This document shows, piece by piece, positions 26,561-35,294 of a stretch of DNA of 64,000 nt (position 1 is the first letter of the stretch; the number at the start of each line of letters is the position of its first letter). Location of the stretch: positions 62,001 to 126,000 of the forward strand of contig NZ_JABCQG010000004.1 of NCBI RefSeq assembly GCF_015244565.1, given 5' to 3'. The stretch comes from Gluconobacter vitians (lineage in GTDB: Bacteria; Pseudomonadota; Alphaproteobacteria; Acetobacterales; Acetobacteraceae). The notes beneath the pieces were generated by a model. The model made no database searches. It saw nothing but the letters and a program-made list of their open reading frames with translations, and was not told the DNA's origin. Position numbers and translations under genes: made by a program.

Positions 26561-27400
26561 TCAGGAAAATGTTTCAGATGTGCCTGTTCCCCCTGCACGC
26601 AGGTCGGCGGCCGCTTCCTTAACGGCCAGTCCATGCGTGCGTTCCAGACGGCGGATCGTGAAATGTGCCCGCGCCAGCGCACGATAATGTGCAAGGAACG
26701 CGGCGTTGAGCGACGCCCCACACAGCGCACCCGCCACCGGCACCATCTGCAGCGCGAACTTGCGCGACAGTCCGATCCCGTAATGCGAAGCCACCTCGGC
26801 CATCAGCATCACGATCGGCCGTCCCCGCAGCAGCGCCCGCGCCGAGAAGAACCCAAGTTCGCCTTCATCATCATTCTGACGCGCCGGGAAGCTGCGCAGC
26901 GCAAAGACTTCCAGACAGGCGCGACGCGTATCTTCGTTTCGAAGGTCCTCGCCTTCCTCACGGGCAATGCGCGCGATTTCGCGCATGATCGTCAGCGTGG
27001 TGAAGCCGACATCCGGCGCCAGACCGAAGATCCCTCCGAACCCGCCCAGCGCACCGGAGACGGCCACGGCAGCCTGCCCCATATTCTCACGTAACGGATC
27101 GCGGACGGCGGGCGCATCATTGTCGATCCCCAGGATGGCGACCTTGAAAGCGCGTTCGATCGCGACTTCCGCCGTCTTGTGGAACTTCTCCTGAACCGAA
27201 GGCGCAAGTCCCAGCCCCTGCATACCGAGTCGCGTGGCCTGTCCGACGGCGCCGCCCATCAGGTCTGCAAGACGCACGAGCACGCCGCGGCCCTGTTCCA
27301 CCTTTTCGAGAACCGACTGAAGCTGGGCAAGGGAATCCCCGTCCAGCGCCATCGAAGCGAATTCGCTGGTCGGAAGCTGCGTGTCATTCACTGCGGTCAT
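26561..27400 (-). CDS. EcsC-family protein
   Basis: EcsC-family proteins take their name from a Bacillus ABC-transporter-linked protein; the domain function is unknown. The 279-residue protein has a glycine-rich region (SGALGGFGGIFGLAPDVGFTT) near residue 115, IMREIARIAREEGEDL, and a C-terminal half with RKFALQMVPVAGALCGASLNAAF that may be membrane-associated. I chose the ATG at 27400 (AGGAG 10 nt upstream) rather than the in-frame TTG at 27409, which sits too close to that site. It is upstream of the MAPEG gene and divergent from a small secreted protein. Confidence 0.8.
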   Translation of the reverse strand: MTAVNDTQLPTSEFASMALDGDSLAQLQSVLEKVEQGRGVLVRLADLMGGAVGQATRLGMQGLGLAPSVQEKFHKTAEVAIERAFKVAILGIDNDAPAVRDPLRENMGQAAVAVSGALGGFGGIFGLAPDVGFTTLTIMREIARIAREEGEDLRNEDTRRACLEVFALRSFPARQNDDEGELGFFSARALLRGRPIVMLMAEVASHYGIGLSRKFALQMVPVAGALCGASLNAAFLAHYRALARAHFTIRRLERTHGLAVKEAAADLRAGGTGTSETFS

Positions 27401-27529
27401 GACGATCAAAACTCCTGTTCGTAAGACCCGAAACCGTTTACCGGATAGCAGGTTTCATATCCTAACATGGCGCCATCATGGGGATATCGGCTCCATGAGG
27501 CCACTGGTAGGGTGAGGAGAATTACAACA

Positions 27530-28048
27530 ATGACCGTATTATCGCGCTGGATCCTGTCTGCTCCGCTGGCAGCCAGCCTCCTCATCCCGGCCGGTTTTTC
27601 GGCCCATGCCGCCACGACCCATACCCGCCATCACGCATCGCACGGCACGGCCAATCTTCCGCAGATGGGCCCGAGCGCAGGCCAGATCGTCGGCGCACCT
27701 GCCAAACCCTTGACCCCGGCTCAGCAGGCCGCCCTGCCAGACGAAGGCGCACCACCGCCGCCACATGGCTATACGGAAGTGGAAGACTCGGAAGCCGCCC
27801 TCGCCAGCTACAGCGACCGCGTCCGTACCCATCTTCCGGTCGGCATGCCCGGCACCAACGCCCAGCAGAAGACCAACGGCCCCAACAACCTGCCGTCCCA
27901 TTTCTCGATCTTCGGCATGCCGGTGAAGTTCAACGCACCGGTCCAGTCACCCTATGAAGACGAAGATTCCCCGACGAGCTATGCCGGCCATCCGGTCAAC
28001 GGCCAGACCAACATGCTCGTGAACGGCGACTCCTCCGCCATCCACTGA
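27530..28048 (+). CDS. small secreted protein of unknown function
   Basis: The 172-residue protein begins with a signal peptide (MTVLSRWILSAPLAASLLIP, cleavage probably after AHA). The mature chain is polar and rich in Pro, His, Asn and Ser with no predicted domain. It has a YSDRVRTHLPVG segment and FSIFGMPVKFNAP. The ATG at 27530 follows GAGGAGA by about 10 nt and is preferred over an ATG at 27467. I do not recognise a family. The head resembles the small secreted protein at 8747 in its ATTHTRHHASH-type linker, but the rest differs. Confidence 0.65.
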   Translation: MTVLSRWILSAPLAASLLIPAGFSAHAATTHTRHHASHGTANLPQMGPSAGQIVGAPAKPLTPAQQAALPDEGAPPPPHGYTEVEDSEAALASYSDRVRTHLPVGMPGTNAQQKTNGPNNLPSHFSIFGMPVKFNAPVQSPYEDEDSPTSYAGHPVNGQTNMLVNGDSSAIH

Positions 28049-28060
28049 CGACACGCGTTC

Positions 28061-28477
28061 TCATGGGCGCGTCCACCCTCCGATCCCTGTCAGGTGGCGG
28101 AACTCCGCATCCGTCACCGGCGCCACGGACAGTCGGGAATGTTTCAGCAGCGCCATCTCCGCCAGAGCCGGATCAGCCTTGATGTCCGCCAGGCTTACGG
28201 GATGGGCAAACGCCCCCCTCGCCTTCACATCCACACAGACCCAGCGCGGATCATCCGCCGTTGGGTCCGGATAGGCTTCCCGCACAATCTCCACCACGCC
28301 CACGATGCGTTTTTCGCTCACCGAATGGTAGAAAAGCGCCAGATCGCCGGTCTTCATGGCCGAGAGATTGTTGCGCGCCTGATAGTTACGCACCCCGGTC
28401 CAGGGCTCGACGCCGTTCCGGACCTGCTCCGCCCACGAAAACGCTTCGGGCTCCGATTTCACCAGCCAGTACGCCAC
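28061..28477 (-). CDS. EVE domain-containing protein
   Basis: EVE domains are PUA-like folds thought to bind modified bases in nucleic acids. The 138-residue protein opens AYWLVKSEPEAFSW, the hallmark of the family, followed by WTGVRNYQARNNLSAMKTGD and FYHSVSEKRIVGVVEI. The GTG at 28477 is preferred because AGGAG lies 6 nt upstream and it yields the standard N-terminus; ATGs farther up would add MPMRQEW-type residues and contain that site. It is convergent with the small secreted protein and divergent from the ccm operon. Confidence 0.9.
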   Translation of the reverse strand: MAYWLVKSEPEAFSWAEQVRNGVEPWTGVRNYQARNNLSAMKTGDLALFYHSVSEKRIVGVVEIVREAYPDPTADDPRWVCVDVKARGAFAHPVSLADIKADPALAEMALLKHSRLSVAPVTDAEFRHLTGIGGWTRP

Positions 28478-28639
28478 GGTCCACTCCTGCCGCATGGGCA
28501 TTTAACGCTCAATTCCGTGAAACGTGATAACAGTGATCGGAACAATGGGACAACGCGCCTCTTCCGAATATGATTGCTTCGGACTATTTCAATAGGGAAC
28601 TAATCGCCGCGTTACCAATCTGCCGAGGTCCGTGTCCCT

Positions 28640-29401
28640 GTGCGCCCTACCCCCAACCTGCTCCATCGCTATGCCAATCCGGGGCAGTTCCTGCGTCTGG
28701 CGCATGCGCTCCTGCCCTGGCTGAGCAGCGGCGCCATCCTGTTTCTGACTGTCGGCGTCATCTGGGGCCTGTTCATCGCTCCGGCCGACTGGCAGCAGGG
28801 TGACACCGTCCGCATCATGTATGTGCATGTCCCGATGGCCTGGCTGGCCTCGTCCTGCTACCTGGGCCTTGCAGTCTGCGGCGTGCTCTCACTGGTCTGG
28901 CGCCATCCGCTGGCGGATCTCGCCGCCATCGAGATCGGCCCCGTCGGCGCCTGCGCCGCAGCCCTCTGCCTGATTACCGGTTCGCTCTGGGGTGAGCCCA
29001 TGTGGGGCACGTGGTGGGTGTGGGACGCGCGCCTGACCTCGATGCTGGTCCTGTTCTTCCTGTATCTGGGCCATATCGCCCTGATCCGTGCCTTCGATGA
29101 ACCGGCCCGGGGCCAGCGCGCCGCCGCGATCCTCGCCCTGGCCGGCGTGATCGACCTGCCGATCATCAAGTTCAGCGTCCAGTGGTGGAATACCCTGCAC
29201 CAGCCCGACAGCATCACCCTGACCGGCGCCCCCACCATGTCCATGATGATGCTCTGGCCGCTGCTGATCTGCACGATCGGCTTCACGCTCGGTGTCGCGG
29301 CCGTCATCTTCACCCGGCTCAGCGCCGCCATCCATGAAAGCCGCGCGCGCCAGCTTCTGGCCCGTTCGCGCCTCGACCGCAGGGACAGCCAAGTCGCATG
29401 A
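28640..29401 (+). CDS. ccmC: heme exporter protein CcmC
   Basis: CcmC loads heme onto CcmE in cytochrome c maturation. The 253-residue protein has six predicted membrane helices and the Trp-rich heme-handling motif WGTWWVWDARLTSMLVLF near residue 118, with flanking His residues (for example YVHVPMAW). The start is a GTG with CGAGG about 11 nt ahead. It heads an operon of overlapping genes, and the CcmD ATG overlaps its stop. I see no ccmA or ccmB before it, although CcmC normally works with the CcmAB ATPase. Confidence 0.95.
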   Translation: MRPTPNLLHRYANPGQFLRLAHALLPWLSSGAILFLTVGVIWGLFIAPADWQQGDTVRIMYVHVPMAWLASSCYLGLAVCGVLSLVWRHPLADLAAIEIGPVGACAAALCLITGSLWGEPMWGTWWVWDARLTSMLVLFFLYLGHIALIRAFDEPARGQRAAAILALAGVIDLPIIKFSVQWWNTLHQPDSITLTGAPTMSMMMLWPLLICTIGFTLGVAAVIFTRLSAAIHESRARQLLARSRLDRRDSQVA

Positions 29402-29565
29402 TGCATCTTCCGAACCACTGGCCCTACATCGCGGCCTCATACGGCCTGACGCTGGGCTGCTCGCTCATCCTTGGTATCGGTGCCGCCCTGCGCCTGCGGA
29501 AATCCAAGGCCCGTCTGGCCGCCGTTGAAGGCCATGCCCGCCGTCGTGAAAGGTCAGCATTATGA
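29398..29565 (+). CDS. ccmD: heme exporter protein CcmD
   Basis: CcmD is a tiny single-helix protein that stabilises the CcmABC-CcmE complex. This 55-residue ORF reads MMHLPNHWPYIAASYGLTLG, with a hydrophobic helix to about residue 30, then a basic tail (ALRLRKSKARLAAV). That is the usual CcmD layout of one helix followed by positive charge. The start overlaps the ccmC stop (ATGA) and its stop overlaps the ccmE ATG (ATGA). It is identified by position and pattern because so short a protein carries no stronger signature. Confidence 0.85.
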   Translation: MMHLPNHWPYIAASYGLTLGCSLILGIGAALRLRKSKARLAAVEGHARRRERSAL

Positions 29566-30065
29566 CCCGCAAGACCCGTCGCCTCTGGATCGTCATCGCC
29601 TGTCTGGCCTGTGTCGGCTCCGCCGCCGCCCTGACCCTGCGGGCGTTCTCGTCCAACATCGTGTTCTTCATGGCGCCGTCGCAGGTGAAGGCCAATCCGC
29701 CCTCATCCGATCGCACCATCCGCCTCGGTGGCATGGTCATGGCCGGCAGCCTGCACCGCATCAACGAGAACGGCACCCCCGTGAACGCCTTCGAAGTCAC
29801 GGACGGACAGGCCGCCGTCGAGGTCCATTACACCGGCATCCTCCCCGACCTGTTCCGCGAAGGGCAGAGCGTCGTGGCCCTCGGCACCGTTCAGAAGAAC
29901 GGTGGCTTCACAGCCAGCGAAGTCCTCGCCAAGCATGACGAGACCTACATGCCCAAGGAAGTCGCGGACGAGCTCAAGCGCACCGGCAAATGGGACCCGC
30001 GCTTCGGCAAGGCTCCGGACGCATCGAGCTGGGACACCATGACCGCAAAGAAAGCAGGGGGCTGA
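29562..30065 (+). CDS. ccmE: periplasmic heme chaperone CcmE
   Basis: CcmE binds heme covalently through a His and hands it to the CcmFH ligase. The 167-residue protein has one N-terminal membrane anchor (LWIVIACLACVGSAAAL) and a beta-barrel domain, with the heme-binding motif LAKHDETYMPKE near residue 125; the His in AKHDE is the attachment site. The start overlaps the ccmD stop. A polar tail follows the barrel. Confidence 0.96.
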   Translation: MTRKTRRLWIVIACLACVGSAAALTLRAFSSNIVFFMAPSQVKANPPSSDRTIRLGGMVMAGSLHRINENGTPVNAFEVTDGQAAVEVHYTGILPDLFREGQSVVALGTVQKNGGFTASEVLAKHDETYMPKEVADELKRTGKWDPRFGKAPDASSWDTMTAKKAGG

Positions 30066-30072
30066 CCGCCTG

Positions 30073-32052
30073 ATGTTCGGACCTGAACAGGGCCATTTCG
30101 CCCTGGCTCTCGCCTGCGTGCTTGCCCTCGTGCAGTTCGCTGTCCCGCTCTGGGGTGCAAACCGCCGCGATGCCCGTCTCGTGGGGCTCGCCCCCTATCT
30201 CGCGGTCTCGCAACTCATTGCACTGGGCTATTCGTTCCTGTGCCTCGTCATGTGCGCCGTCAGCGACGATTTCTCGGTCCAGAACGTCGCAGCCAACTCC
30301 GCAGTCTCCAAGCCGCTCCTGTATAAAATCACAGGCGTCTGGGGAAACCATGAAGGCTCCGTCCTGCTCTGGACGCTGATCCTCGCCGTCTGCGGCGGCG
30401 CGGTCTCGCTGTTCGGCCGCAACCTGCCGGACATCCTGCGCGGACGGGTTCTGGCCATTCTCGGCGGCGTCTCCGCCGGGTTCCAGATGTTCTGCCTTCT
30501 GACATCCGATCCGTTCGACCGCGTCTTCCCCGCGCCGATGGACGGTCAGGGCATGAACCCGCTCCTTCAGGACCCGGGCCTCGCCTTCCATCCGCCCATT
30601 CTCTACACCGGCTATGTCGGTTTCGCCGTCCCCTTCGCCTTCGCCGTCGCCGCCCTGATCGAAGGCCGCGTCGATGCTGCATGGGGCCGCTGGGTCCGTC
30701 CCTGGGCCGTGGCGGCCTGGTGCTTCCTGACCTGCGGCATCGCGCTCGGCTCGTGGTGGTCCTATTATGTGCTGGGCTGGGGCGGTTACTGGTTCTGGGA
30801 CCCGGTGGAAAACGCGTCCCTCATCCCCTGGCTGACGGGCACGGCGCTCGTGCATTCCGCCATCGTCGTGGAAAAGCGCGAAGGCCTGAAAATCTGGACG
30901 GTCCTGCTGGCCATCGCGACGTTTTCGTTCTCGCTGTCCGGCACCTTCCTCGTGCGCTCGGGCATCCTGAACTCGGTCCACGCCTTCGCCAACGATCCCG
31001 CACGCGGCGTGTTCATTCTGGCCCTGCTTGCCATCGTCATCGGCGGCTCGCTCGCCCTGTTCGCATGGCGTGCCCCGTCCCTCACCTCGACCGGCCTGTT
31101 CTCGCCGATTTCGCGTGAAGGCTCACTGGTCCTGAACAATATCCTGCTCTGTTCGATCTGCGCCGTGGTCGTGACGGGCACGATGTACCCGCCCTTCATG
31201 CAGCTTCTGGCCGGACGCACCATTTCCGTCGGCAAGCCGTTCTTCGACGCCGCCACGATCCCGCTGACCCTGCCGCTCCTGCTGGCCATGGGTGTCGGCA
31301 CCGCCCTGCCGTGGAAACGTGCGCAGCTCGCCCGGACCTTCTCGCATCTCTATGCCGCCGCCGGCATCGCCGCGATCGGACTGGTTCTGTGCTTCTGGAA
31401 GCTCTCCGGCGTCCTGCCCATCGCCTGCGGTGCGCTCGCCATCTGGGTCATCGCAGCATCCGCTTCCGACGTTCTGCGCCGGATCGGCATTGGCCATACC
31501 TCCGCACAGGGCGTATGGGAGCGCATGAAGCACCTGCCGCGCTCAAGCTGGGGCGCCGCCCTCGCCCATATCGGCGCAGGCATCACCGTGCTTGGCCTGT
31601 GCGGCATGTCTCAGGCACAGCACGCCATCGTCGAAGTCCATATCGGCGAGACGCGCTCGCTGGCCGGCGACGACTGGACCCTGCTGGATGTGCACGACTA
31701 TATCGGCCCGAACTACAAGGCCATGCAGGCTGACATCGCCATCCGTCACAACGGCAAGCTCGTGACGATCCTGCACCCCGAAAAGCGCGACTTCACAACG
31801 CAGAGCCAGACCACGACCGAAGTCGCCATCCACACCAATTTCATCACCGATCTGTACGGCGTGATCGGTGACCGGCACGGCACGGGCAAGGACACGACCT
31901 ATGTCCTGCGCCTGCACCGCAACCCGCTCGCACCCTGGATGTGGCTGGGCGGACTGGTCATGGCGATTGGCGGCGCGTTCTCGCTGTCTGACCGCCGGAT
32001 GCGGATTGGGGCCCCCAAGCGCGCCGCTGCCCGCAACATGGCCCGTGCCTGA
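30073..32052 (+). CDS. ccmF: cytochrome c heme lyase subunit CcmF
   Basis: CcmF, with CcmH, attaches heme to apocytochrome c at the periplasmic face. The 659-residue protein has about 14-15 membrane helices and the Trp-rich motif WGGYWFWDPVENASLIPWL near residues 236-255, as well as conserved His residues around GNHEGSVLLW. It starts 8 nt after the ccmE stop. Normal length and intact motifs suggest full function. Confidence 0.96.
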   Translation: MFGPEQGHFALALACVLALVQFAVPLWGANRRDARLVGLAPYLAVSQLIALGYSFLCLVMCAVSDDFSVQNVAANSAVSKPLLYKITGVWGNHEGSVLLWTLILAVCGGAVSLFGRNLPDILRGRVLAILGGVSAGFQMFCLLTSDPFDRVFPAPMDGQGMNPLLQDPGLAFHPPILYTGYVGFAVPFAFAVAALIEGRVDAAWGRWVRPWAVAAWCFLTCGIALGSWWSYYVLGWGGYWFWDPVENASLIPWLTGTALVHSAIVVEKREGLKIWTVLLAIATFSFSLSGTFLVRSGILNSVHAFANDPARGVFILALLAIVIGGSLALFAWRAPSLTSTGLFSPISREGSLVLNNILLCSICAVVVTGTMYPPFMQLLAGRTISVGKPFFDAATIPLTLPLLLAMGVGTALPWKRAQLARTFSHLYAAAGIAAIGLVLCFWKLSGVLPIACGALAIWVIAASASDVLRRIGIGHTSAQGVWERMKHLPRSSWGAALAHIGAGITVLGLCGMSQAQHAIVEVHIGETRSLAGDDWTLLDVHDYIGPNYKAMQADIAIRHNGKLVTILHPEKRDFTTQSQTTTEVAIHTNFITDLYGVIGDRHGTGKDTTYVLRLHRNPLAPWMWLGGLVMAIGGAFSLSDRRMRIGAPKRAAARNMARA

Positions 32053-32064
32053 GGAGAGAGGGAC

Positions 32065-32619
32065 ATGAACGTAACACGACGCGGCATCCTCACGGCCGTT
32101 CCCATCATCGGCGCAGGTGTTCTCGGCGTCGGCTTCTGGCGGATGCTGAGCGACATGCGCAGCGGCGCCTTCGACCCACGCGCCATCAAGAACCCCAATG
32201 TCGGCAAGCCCATCCCGGGCTTCGCGATGCCCGGCCTTCCCGGCCTCGGCGACGGCTTCACCGATGCGGAACTCAAGGCCCAGCACCGACCGGTTCTGGT
32301 CAATTTCTTTGCCTCATGGTGCATCCCCTGCGTGGCGGAAATGCCCGGCCTGCGCGCCATCTCGCGCAACATGCCGATCTGGGGCATCGCCTATGAGGAC
32401 AAGCCCGAGAACGCCAGCGCCTTCATCCAGCGCGACGGGTCCCCCTATGCCCGCGTCGCCTCCGACCGTCATGGCCGTGTTGCGATCGACTGGGGCGTGA
32501 CCGGCGTACCCGAGAGCTTTCTGGTCGCTCCCGGCGGACGCATCATCTGGCATGGAAGTGCTGCCCTCGATCCCCAGATCTACGAGGCGGAAATCCGCCC
32601 GAGGCTGGCCGGACTATGA
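32065..32619 (+). CDS. ccmG: thiol:disulfide interchange protein CcmG (DsbE)
   Basis: CcmG/DsbE reduces the CXXCH cysteines of apocytochrome c, or the CcmH disulfide, before heme attachment. The 184-residue protein has one N-terminal membrane anchor and a thioredoxin fold with the active site FFASWCIPCVAEMPGLR near residues 83-99. The cis-Pro region is GVTGVPESFLV. A strong ribosome-binding site (GAGGAGAG) precedes the ATG by about 8 nt. Its stop overlaps the ccmH start. Confidence 0.95.
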   Translation: MNVTRRGILTAVPIIGAGVLGVGFWRMLSDMRSGAFDPRAIKNPNVGKPIPGFAMPGLPGLGDGFTDAELKAQHRPVLVNFFASWCIPCVAEMPGLRAISRNMPIWGIAYEDKPENASAFIQRDGSPYARVASDRHGRVAIDWGVTGVPESFLVAPGGRIIWHGSAALDPQIYEAEIRPRLAGL

Positions 32620-33086
32620 AGGTGTCCAGACGCTTTCCAGCGCTGCTGCTCGCCGCTGGTCTGATCGGCGGCGGCGTAGCCCTCGCCGTGGACGATCCAG
32701 CCGAGATGCTGCCAAACCCGGCACAGGAAAAGCGCGCCGAAGCCATCGGTGCCCATCTGCGCTGCCTCGTCTGTCAGAACGAGAGCATCGAGGACAGCAG
32801 CGCGCCCCTCGCCCGCGATCTGCGCAAGGTCGTGCGCGAGCAGGTCTCGGCCGGAAAATCCGATCAGCAGATCATGGACTGGATGACCGAACGCTACGGC
32901 GAATTCATCCGTCTGGCCCCACAGTTTTCATGGTCCACCGCCCTGCTCTGGCTGATGCCGGCGTTCGCTCTGGTGGCCGGACTTGTCATTGCATGGCGTG
33001 CGACCAGACGCCGCACCGTCGTCACGCCTGCGCCGCTCACGGATGACGAGCGCGCGCGTCTGGATGCCCTTTCGGGCCGGGAGTAG
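32616..33086 (+). CDS. ccmH: cytochrome c maturation protein CcmH
   Basis: CcmH is the thioredox partner that reduces the apocytochrome heme site and works with CcmF. The 156-residue protein has a signal peptide and the conserved LRCLVCQNESIEDSSAPLA motif near residue 49. A membrane helix lies near its C-terminus (LLWLMPAFALVAGLVIAW). It overlaps ccmG by 4 nt (ATGA) and is followed 5 nt later by ccmI, which keeps the TPR part of E. coli CcmH as a separate gene. Confidence 0.95.
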   Translation: MKVSRRFPALLLAAGLIGGGVALAVDDPAEMLPNPAQEKRAEAIGAHLRCLVCQNESIEDSSAPLARDLRKVVREQVSAGKSDQQIMDWMTERYGEFIRLAPQFSWSTALLWLMPAFALVAGLVIAWRATRRRTVVTPAPLTDDERARLDALSGRE

Positions 33087-33091
33087 ACTTT

Positions 33092-33832
33092 TTGTTCTGG
33101 TTGGGAATCCTGATAATCGCGGCGGTGGCCCTGTGTCCCGCATTTCTGGGGCTGCGTACCCTGCGCCGGCGTGTGAACGCCCGTGACTCCGCCCTCACCC
33201 TCTATCGCGGACAGCTTGGCGATCTGGAGCGCGACCACGCTCTCGCCCTCATCAATGACGAGGAATATCAGGCCGCCCGTCTGGAAGTTCAGCGCCGCCT
33301 GCTGGCCACGGATGGTGAAGCCGCCGTCGAGGATCTGAACGCAGAGCCCCCAAAGCGCAACCGCGTTCTGCCGGTCGCAGCCGTTGGGCTTGGTATCCCG
33401 GTGCTCGCCTTTGCGCTCTATATCGTCAACGGTCATCCGTCTCTGCCGCCCCAGCCCCTGAGCCAGCGTCAGGCCGGGCCGGACGCAAAGGGTCTGCAGA
33501 TGATCCACAAACTCCAGACCGAAGTGGCCACCATTCCTCCCGGATCGCAGACCTATGCGACCGGACATTTCCTGCTGGGACAGGTCGAAGCAAAATCCGG
33601 CATGACGGATGCTGCGATCCGGGACTGGAAGGCCGCCCTGAGCACCCATTTCGAGCCCGAGCTTGCCATCCGCCTCGCCGAGCTTGAAAGTCGCAACGGC
33701 AGCCATATCTCTGGTGAAAGCCTTGACCTCTATCGCCGTGCCCTGGCTGCGGCACCGGCTGACGCGCCCTGGCGCATGGCTGTAGAAGCGCGTATCGCCG
33801 TTGGCGAACATCAGGAGAATAACGGCCAGTGA
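33092..33832 (+). CDS. ccmI: cytochrome c biogenesis protein CcmI
   Basis: CcmI binds apocytochrome c and presents it to the heme lyase. The 246-residue protein has two membrane helices in its first 115 residues, joined by a cytosolic segment with ALINDEEYQAARLEVQRRLL. A TPR-like periplasmic part follows (GHFLLGQVEAKSGMTDAAIR). A TTG start at 33092 is used, with GGGAG about 8 nt upstream; ATG alternatives would remove the first helix. Its stop overlaps the next gene as GTGA. Confidence 0.88.
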   Translation: MFWLGILIIAAVALCPAFLGLRTLRRRVNARDSALTLYRGQLGDLERDHALALINDEEYQAARLEVQRRLLATDGEAAVEDLNAEPPKRNRVLPVAAVGLGIPVLAFALYIVNGHPSLPPQPLSQRQAGPDAKGLQMIHKLQTEVATIPPGSQTYATGHFLLGQVEAKSGMTDAAIRDWKAALSTHFEPELAIRLAELESRNGSHISGESLDLYRRALAAAPADAPWRMAVEARIAVGEHQENNGQ

Positions 33833-34110
33833 GAAAACCCGAAGCCAACGCCATTGCGCTGTGCCCCGTCTGCCGCCAGCCCATGCGTCCGACATCGGAG
33901 AAATGCCCGAACTGCGGTGCCGAGCGTCATTACGGCCCAAGGATCATCGAATCCGCCGTCTGCGCCTTTGCCGGCATGGTCCTGCTTGCAGCAATCTCGA
34001 CCCTGCTGCTGCCGATTTCGCTGTGGACCATCCTGTTCGCCGCCATCGGGCTCGTGGCCGGTTTCCTGTTCTCCCACAACCGTTTCAGCGGCGATCGCTG
34101 GCTGAAATAG
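33829..34110 (+). CDS. small zinc-ribbon membrane protein at the end of the ccm operon
   Basis: The 93-residue protein begins with a four-Cys zinc-ribbon-like segment, CPVCRQPMRPTSEKCPNC, then has two hydrophobic helices (SAVCAFAGMVLLAAISTLLL and ILFAAIGLVAGFLF). The GTG start overlaps the ccmI stop as GTGA, so it is translated with the ccm genes. I do not recognise it as a known ccm component. The zinc site could bind metal or a partner on the cytosolic side; this is inference. Confidence 0.7.
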   Translation: MRKPEANAIALCPVCRQPMRPTSEKCPNCGAERHYGPRIIESAVCAFAGMVLLAAISTLLLPISLWTILFAAIGLVAGFLFSHNRFSGDRWLK

Positions 34111-34183
34111 CCTCCCGTCAGCCCCGGATCAGGGGTTACACCAGACATCCAGACAGAAACAGACGACCAGATTCGGTGAACCC

Positions 34184-34210
34184 GAAAGGGAAAACGATCG
34201 TTTCCCTTTC
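34184..34210. repeat. perfect 10-bp inverted repeat after the ccm operon
   Basis: GAAAGGGAAA (34184-34193) and TTTCCCTTTC (34201-34210) are perfect inverted copies around ACGATCG. It may act as a terminator of the ccm transcript or as an operator for the barrel-protein gene that starts 31 bp later. The AT-rich stem lacks the usual GC core and T-run of an intrinsic terminator. Confidence 0.7.
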
Positions 34211-34240
34211 ATCCGTCACTGTCTGGAAGTCTGTGAAGCC

Positions 34241-35239
34241 GTGCGCTTTCCGCTGGATCTTGTCCTGTGCCTGCCCATAACCGCGGCCGTACTGCTACCC
34301 ATTTCCCGTGCCCATGCCGTTCCGGGAGATGAACAGGCCTATTCAGGCTCCCTGTTCTCACCGCCCACGCCACTGCCAAAAGCCGGCGCATTCTATGTCG
34401 AACCCTATCTCTATGTCGGCTCGCCCATCGGACAGTTCGGCTCACAGGGTGACTATCACCCCCTACCCGGCGTCCAGCGCTCCGTCAGCTCACTCGTCAT
34501 CCTGAAATACGGCATCACCAACCGCATCTCGGTCTACATCACGCCACAGGTCCAGTATTCCTGGCAGCGCTCCGCAACACCGTCCGGTCTAAAATTCACG
34601 GATCTGCCATTCGTGCTGCAAGGCGTGGCACTGGATCGACAAAGCAGGCTCTGGCCCGGAAGCTGGCAGCACACGACCCTGACCGTCGATCTCGGCATGA
34701 ACTTTCCAACGGGAAGCCATGACCGGCTGTCGCGGCCGCAGGATAGTAGCGGATCGGGCGTCTATTCCTTCCGCTATGGCCTGATCGACCAGACAGGATT
34801 CAAATTCGGCCATATGCGCCCCTTTCGCGTCCGCCTCTGGGCCACCGGAATCCAGCCCGTCGCATCGACATCCCTGAACGGACAGAGCGTCTATGGGACC
34901 GGCACGAGATTTTCCGGTCGCGCCCATGCCGAAGCCTTCGGCAATTTCGGCGGTTCGGTCGAATTTTCCCTGACCCGTCACCTCGTTTTCGCCTTGGACA
35001 TGATCCGGGACTGGTCCAGCGGCTCCCATGTGCAGGGACGCCAGATCCTCCAGACTGCACCAGCCGCCCAGAACCTGTCATTCAACACACCCGCGGAAGA
35101 CGACTGGTTCGCCGCACCGGCCATCGAATATAACTGGAACGCCAGCACCTCCATTCTCGGCGGCGTCGGACTGACCCTTTCAGGCCGCGACACAACCCGT
35201 CAGGTCATCGGGACGCTGGCCTTCGAACATACATTCTGA
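34241..35239 (+). CDS. predicted outer-membrane beta-barrel protein
   Basis: The 332-residue protein has a signal peptide (FPLDLVLCLPITAAVLLPIS, cleavage near AHA). It has alternating beta-strand sequence rich in Tyr, Trp and Gly and ends with a C-terminal Phe (LAFEHTF), the usual signal for BAM-dependent insertion. It resembles the generic transporter-type barrels annotated as putative MetA-pathway or phenol-degradation transporters, but no substrate can be named. The GTG start at 34241 has only a weak ribosome-binding site. The inverted repeat at 34184-34210 lies just upstream. Confidence 0.72.
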   Translation: MRFPLDLVLCLPITAAVLLPISRAHAVPGDEQAYSGSLFSPPTPLPKAGAFYVEPYLYVGSPIGQFGSQGDYHPLPGVQRSVSSLVILKYGITNRISVYITPQVQYSWQRSATPSGLKFTDLPFVLQGVALDRQSRLWPGSWQHTTLTVDLGMNFPTGSHDRLSRPQDSSGSGVYSFRYGLIDQTGFKFGHMRPFRVRLWATGIQPVASTSLNGQSVYGTGTRFSGRAHAEAFGNFGGSVEFSLTRHLVFALDMIRDWSSGSHVQGRQILQTAPAAQNLSFNTPAEDDWFAAPAIEYNWNASTSILGGVGLTLSGRDTTRQVIGTLAFEHTF

Positions 35240-35294
35240 AGCCCCGCATAAACTCCGTCTCCCGTTCGGGAAATATTCCTGATAATGGGCAGTC

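Noticed and set aside
28061-28477. EVE-domain gene as part of a phage-defence island
   Set aside because: EVE domains can appear in defence systems, but this is the small stand-alone form with no restriction or nuclease neighbours.
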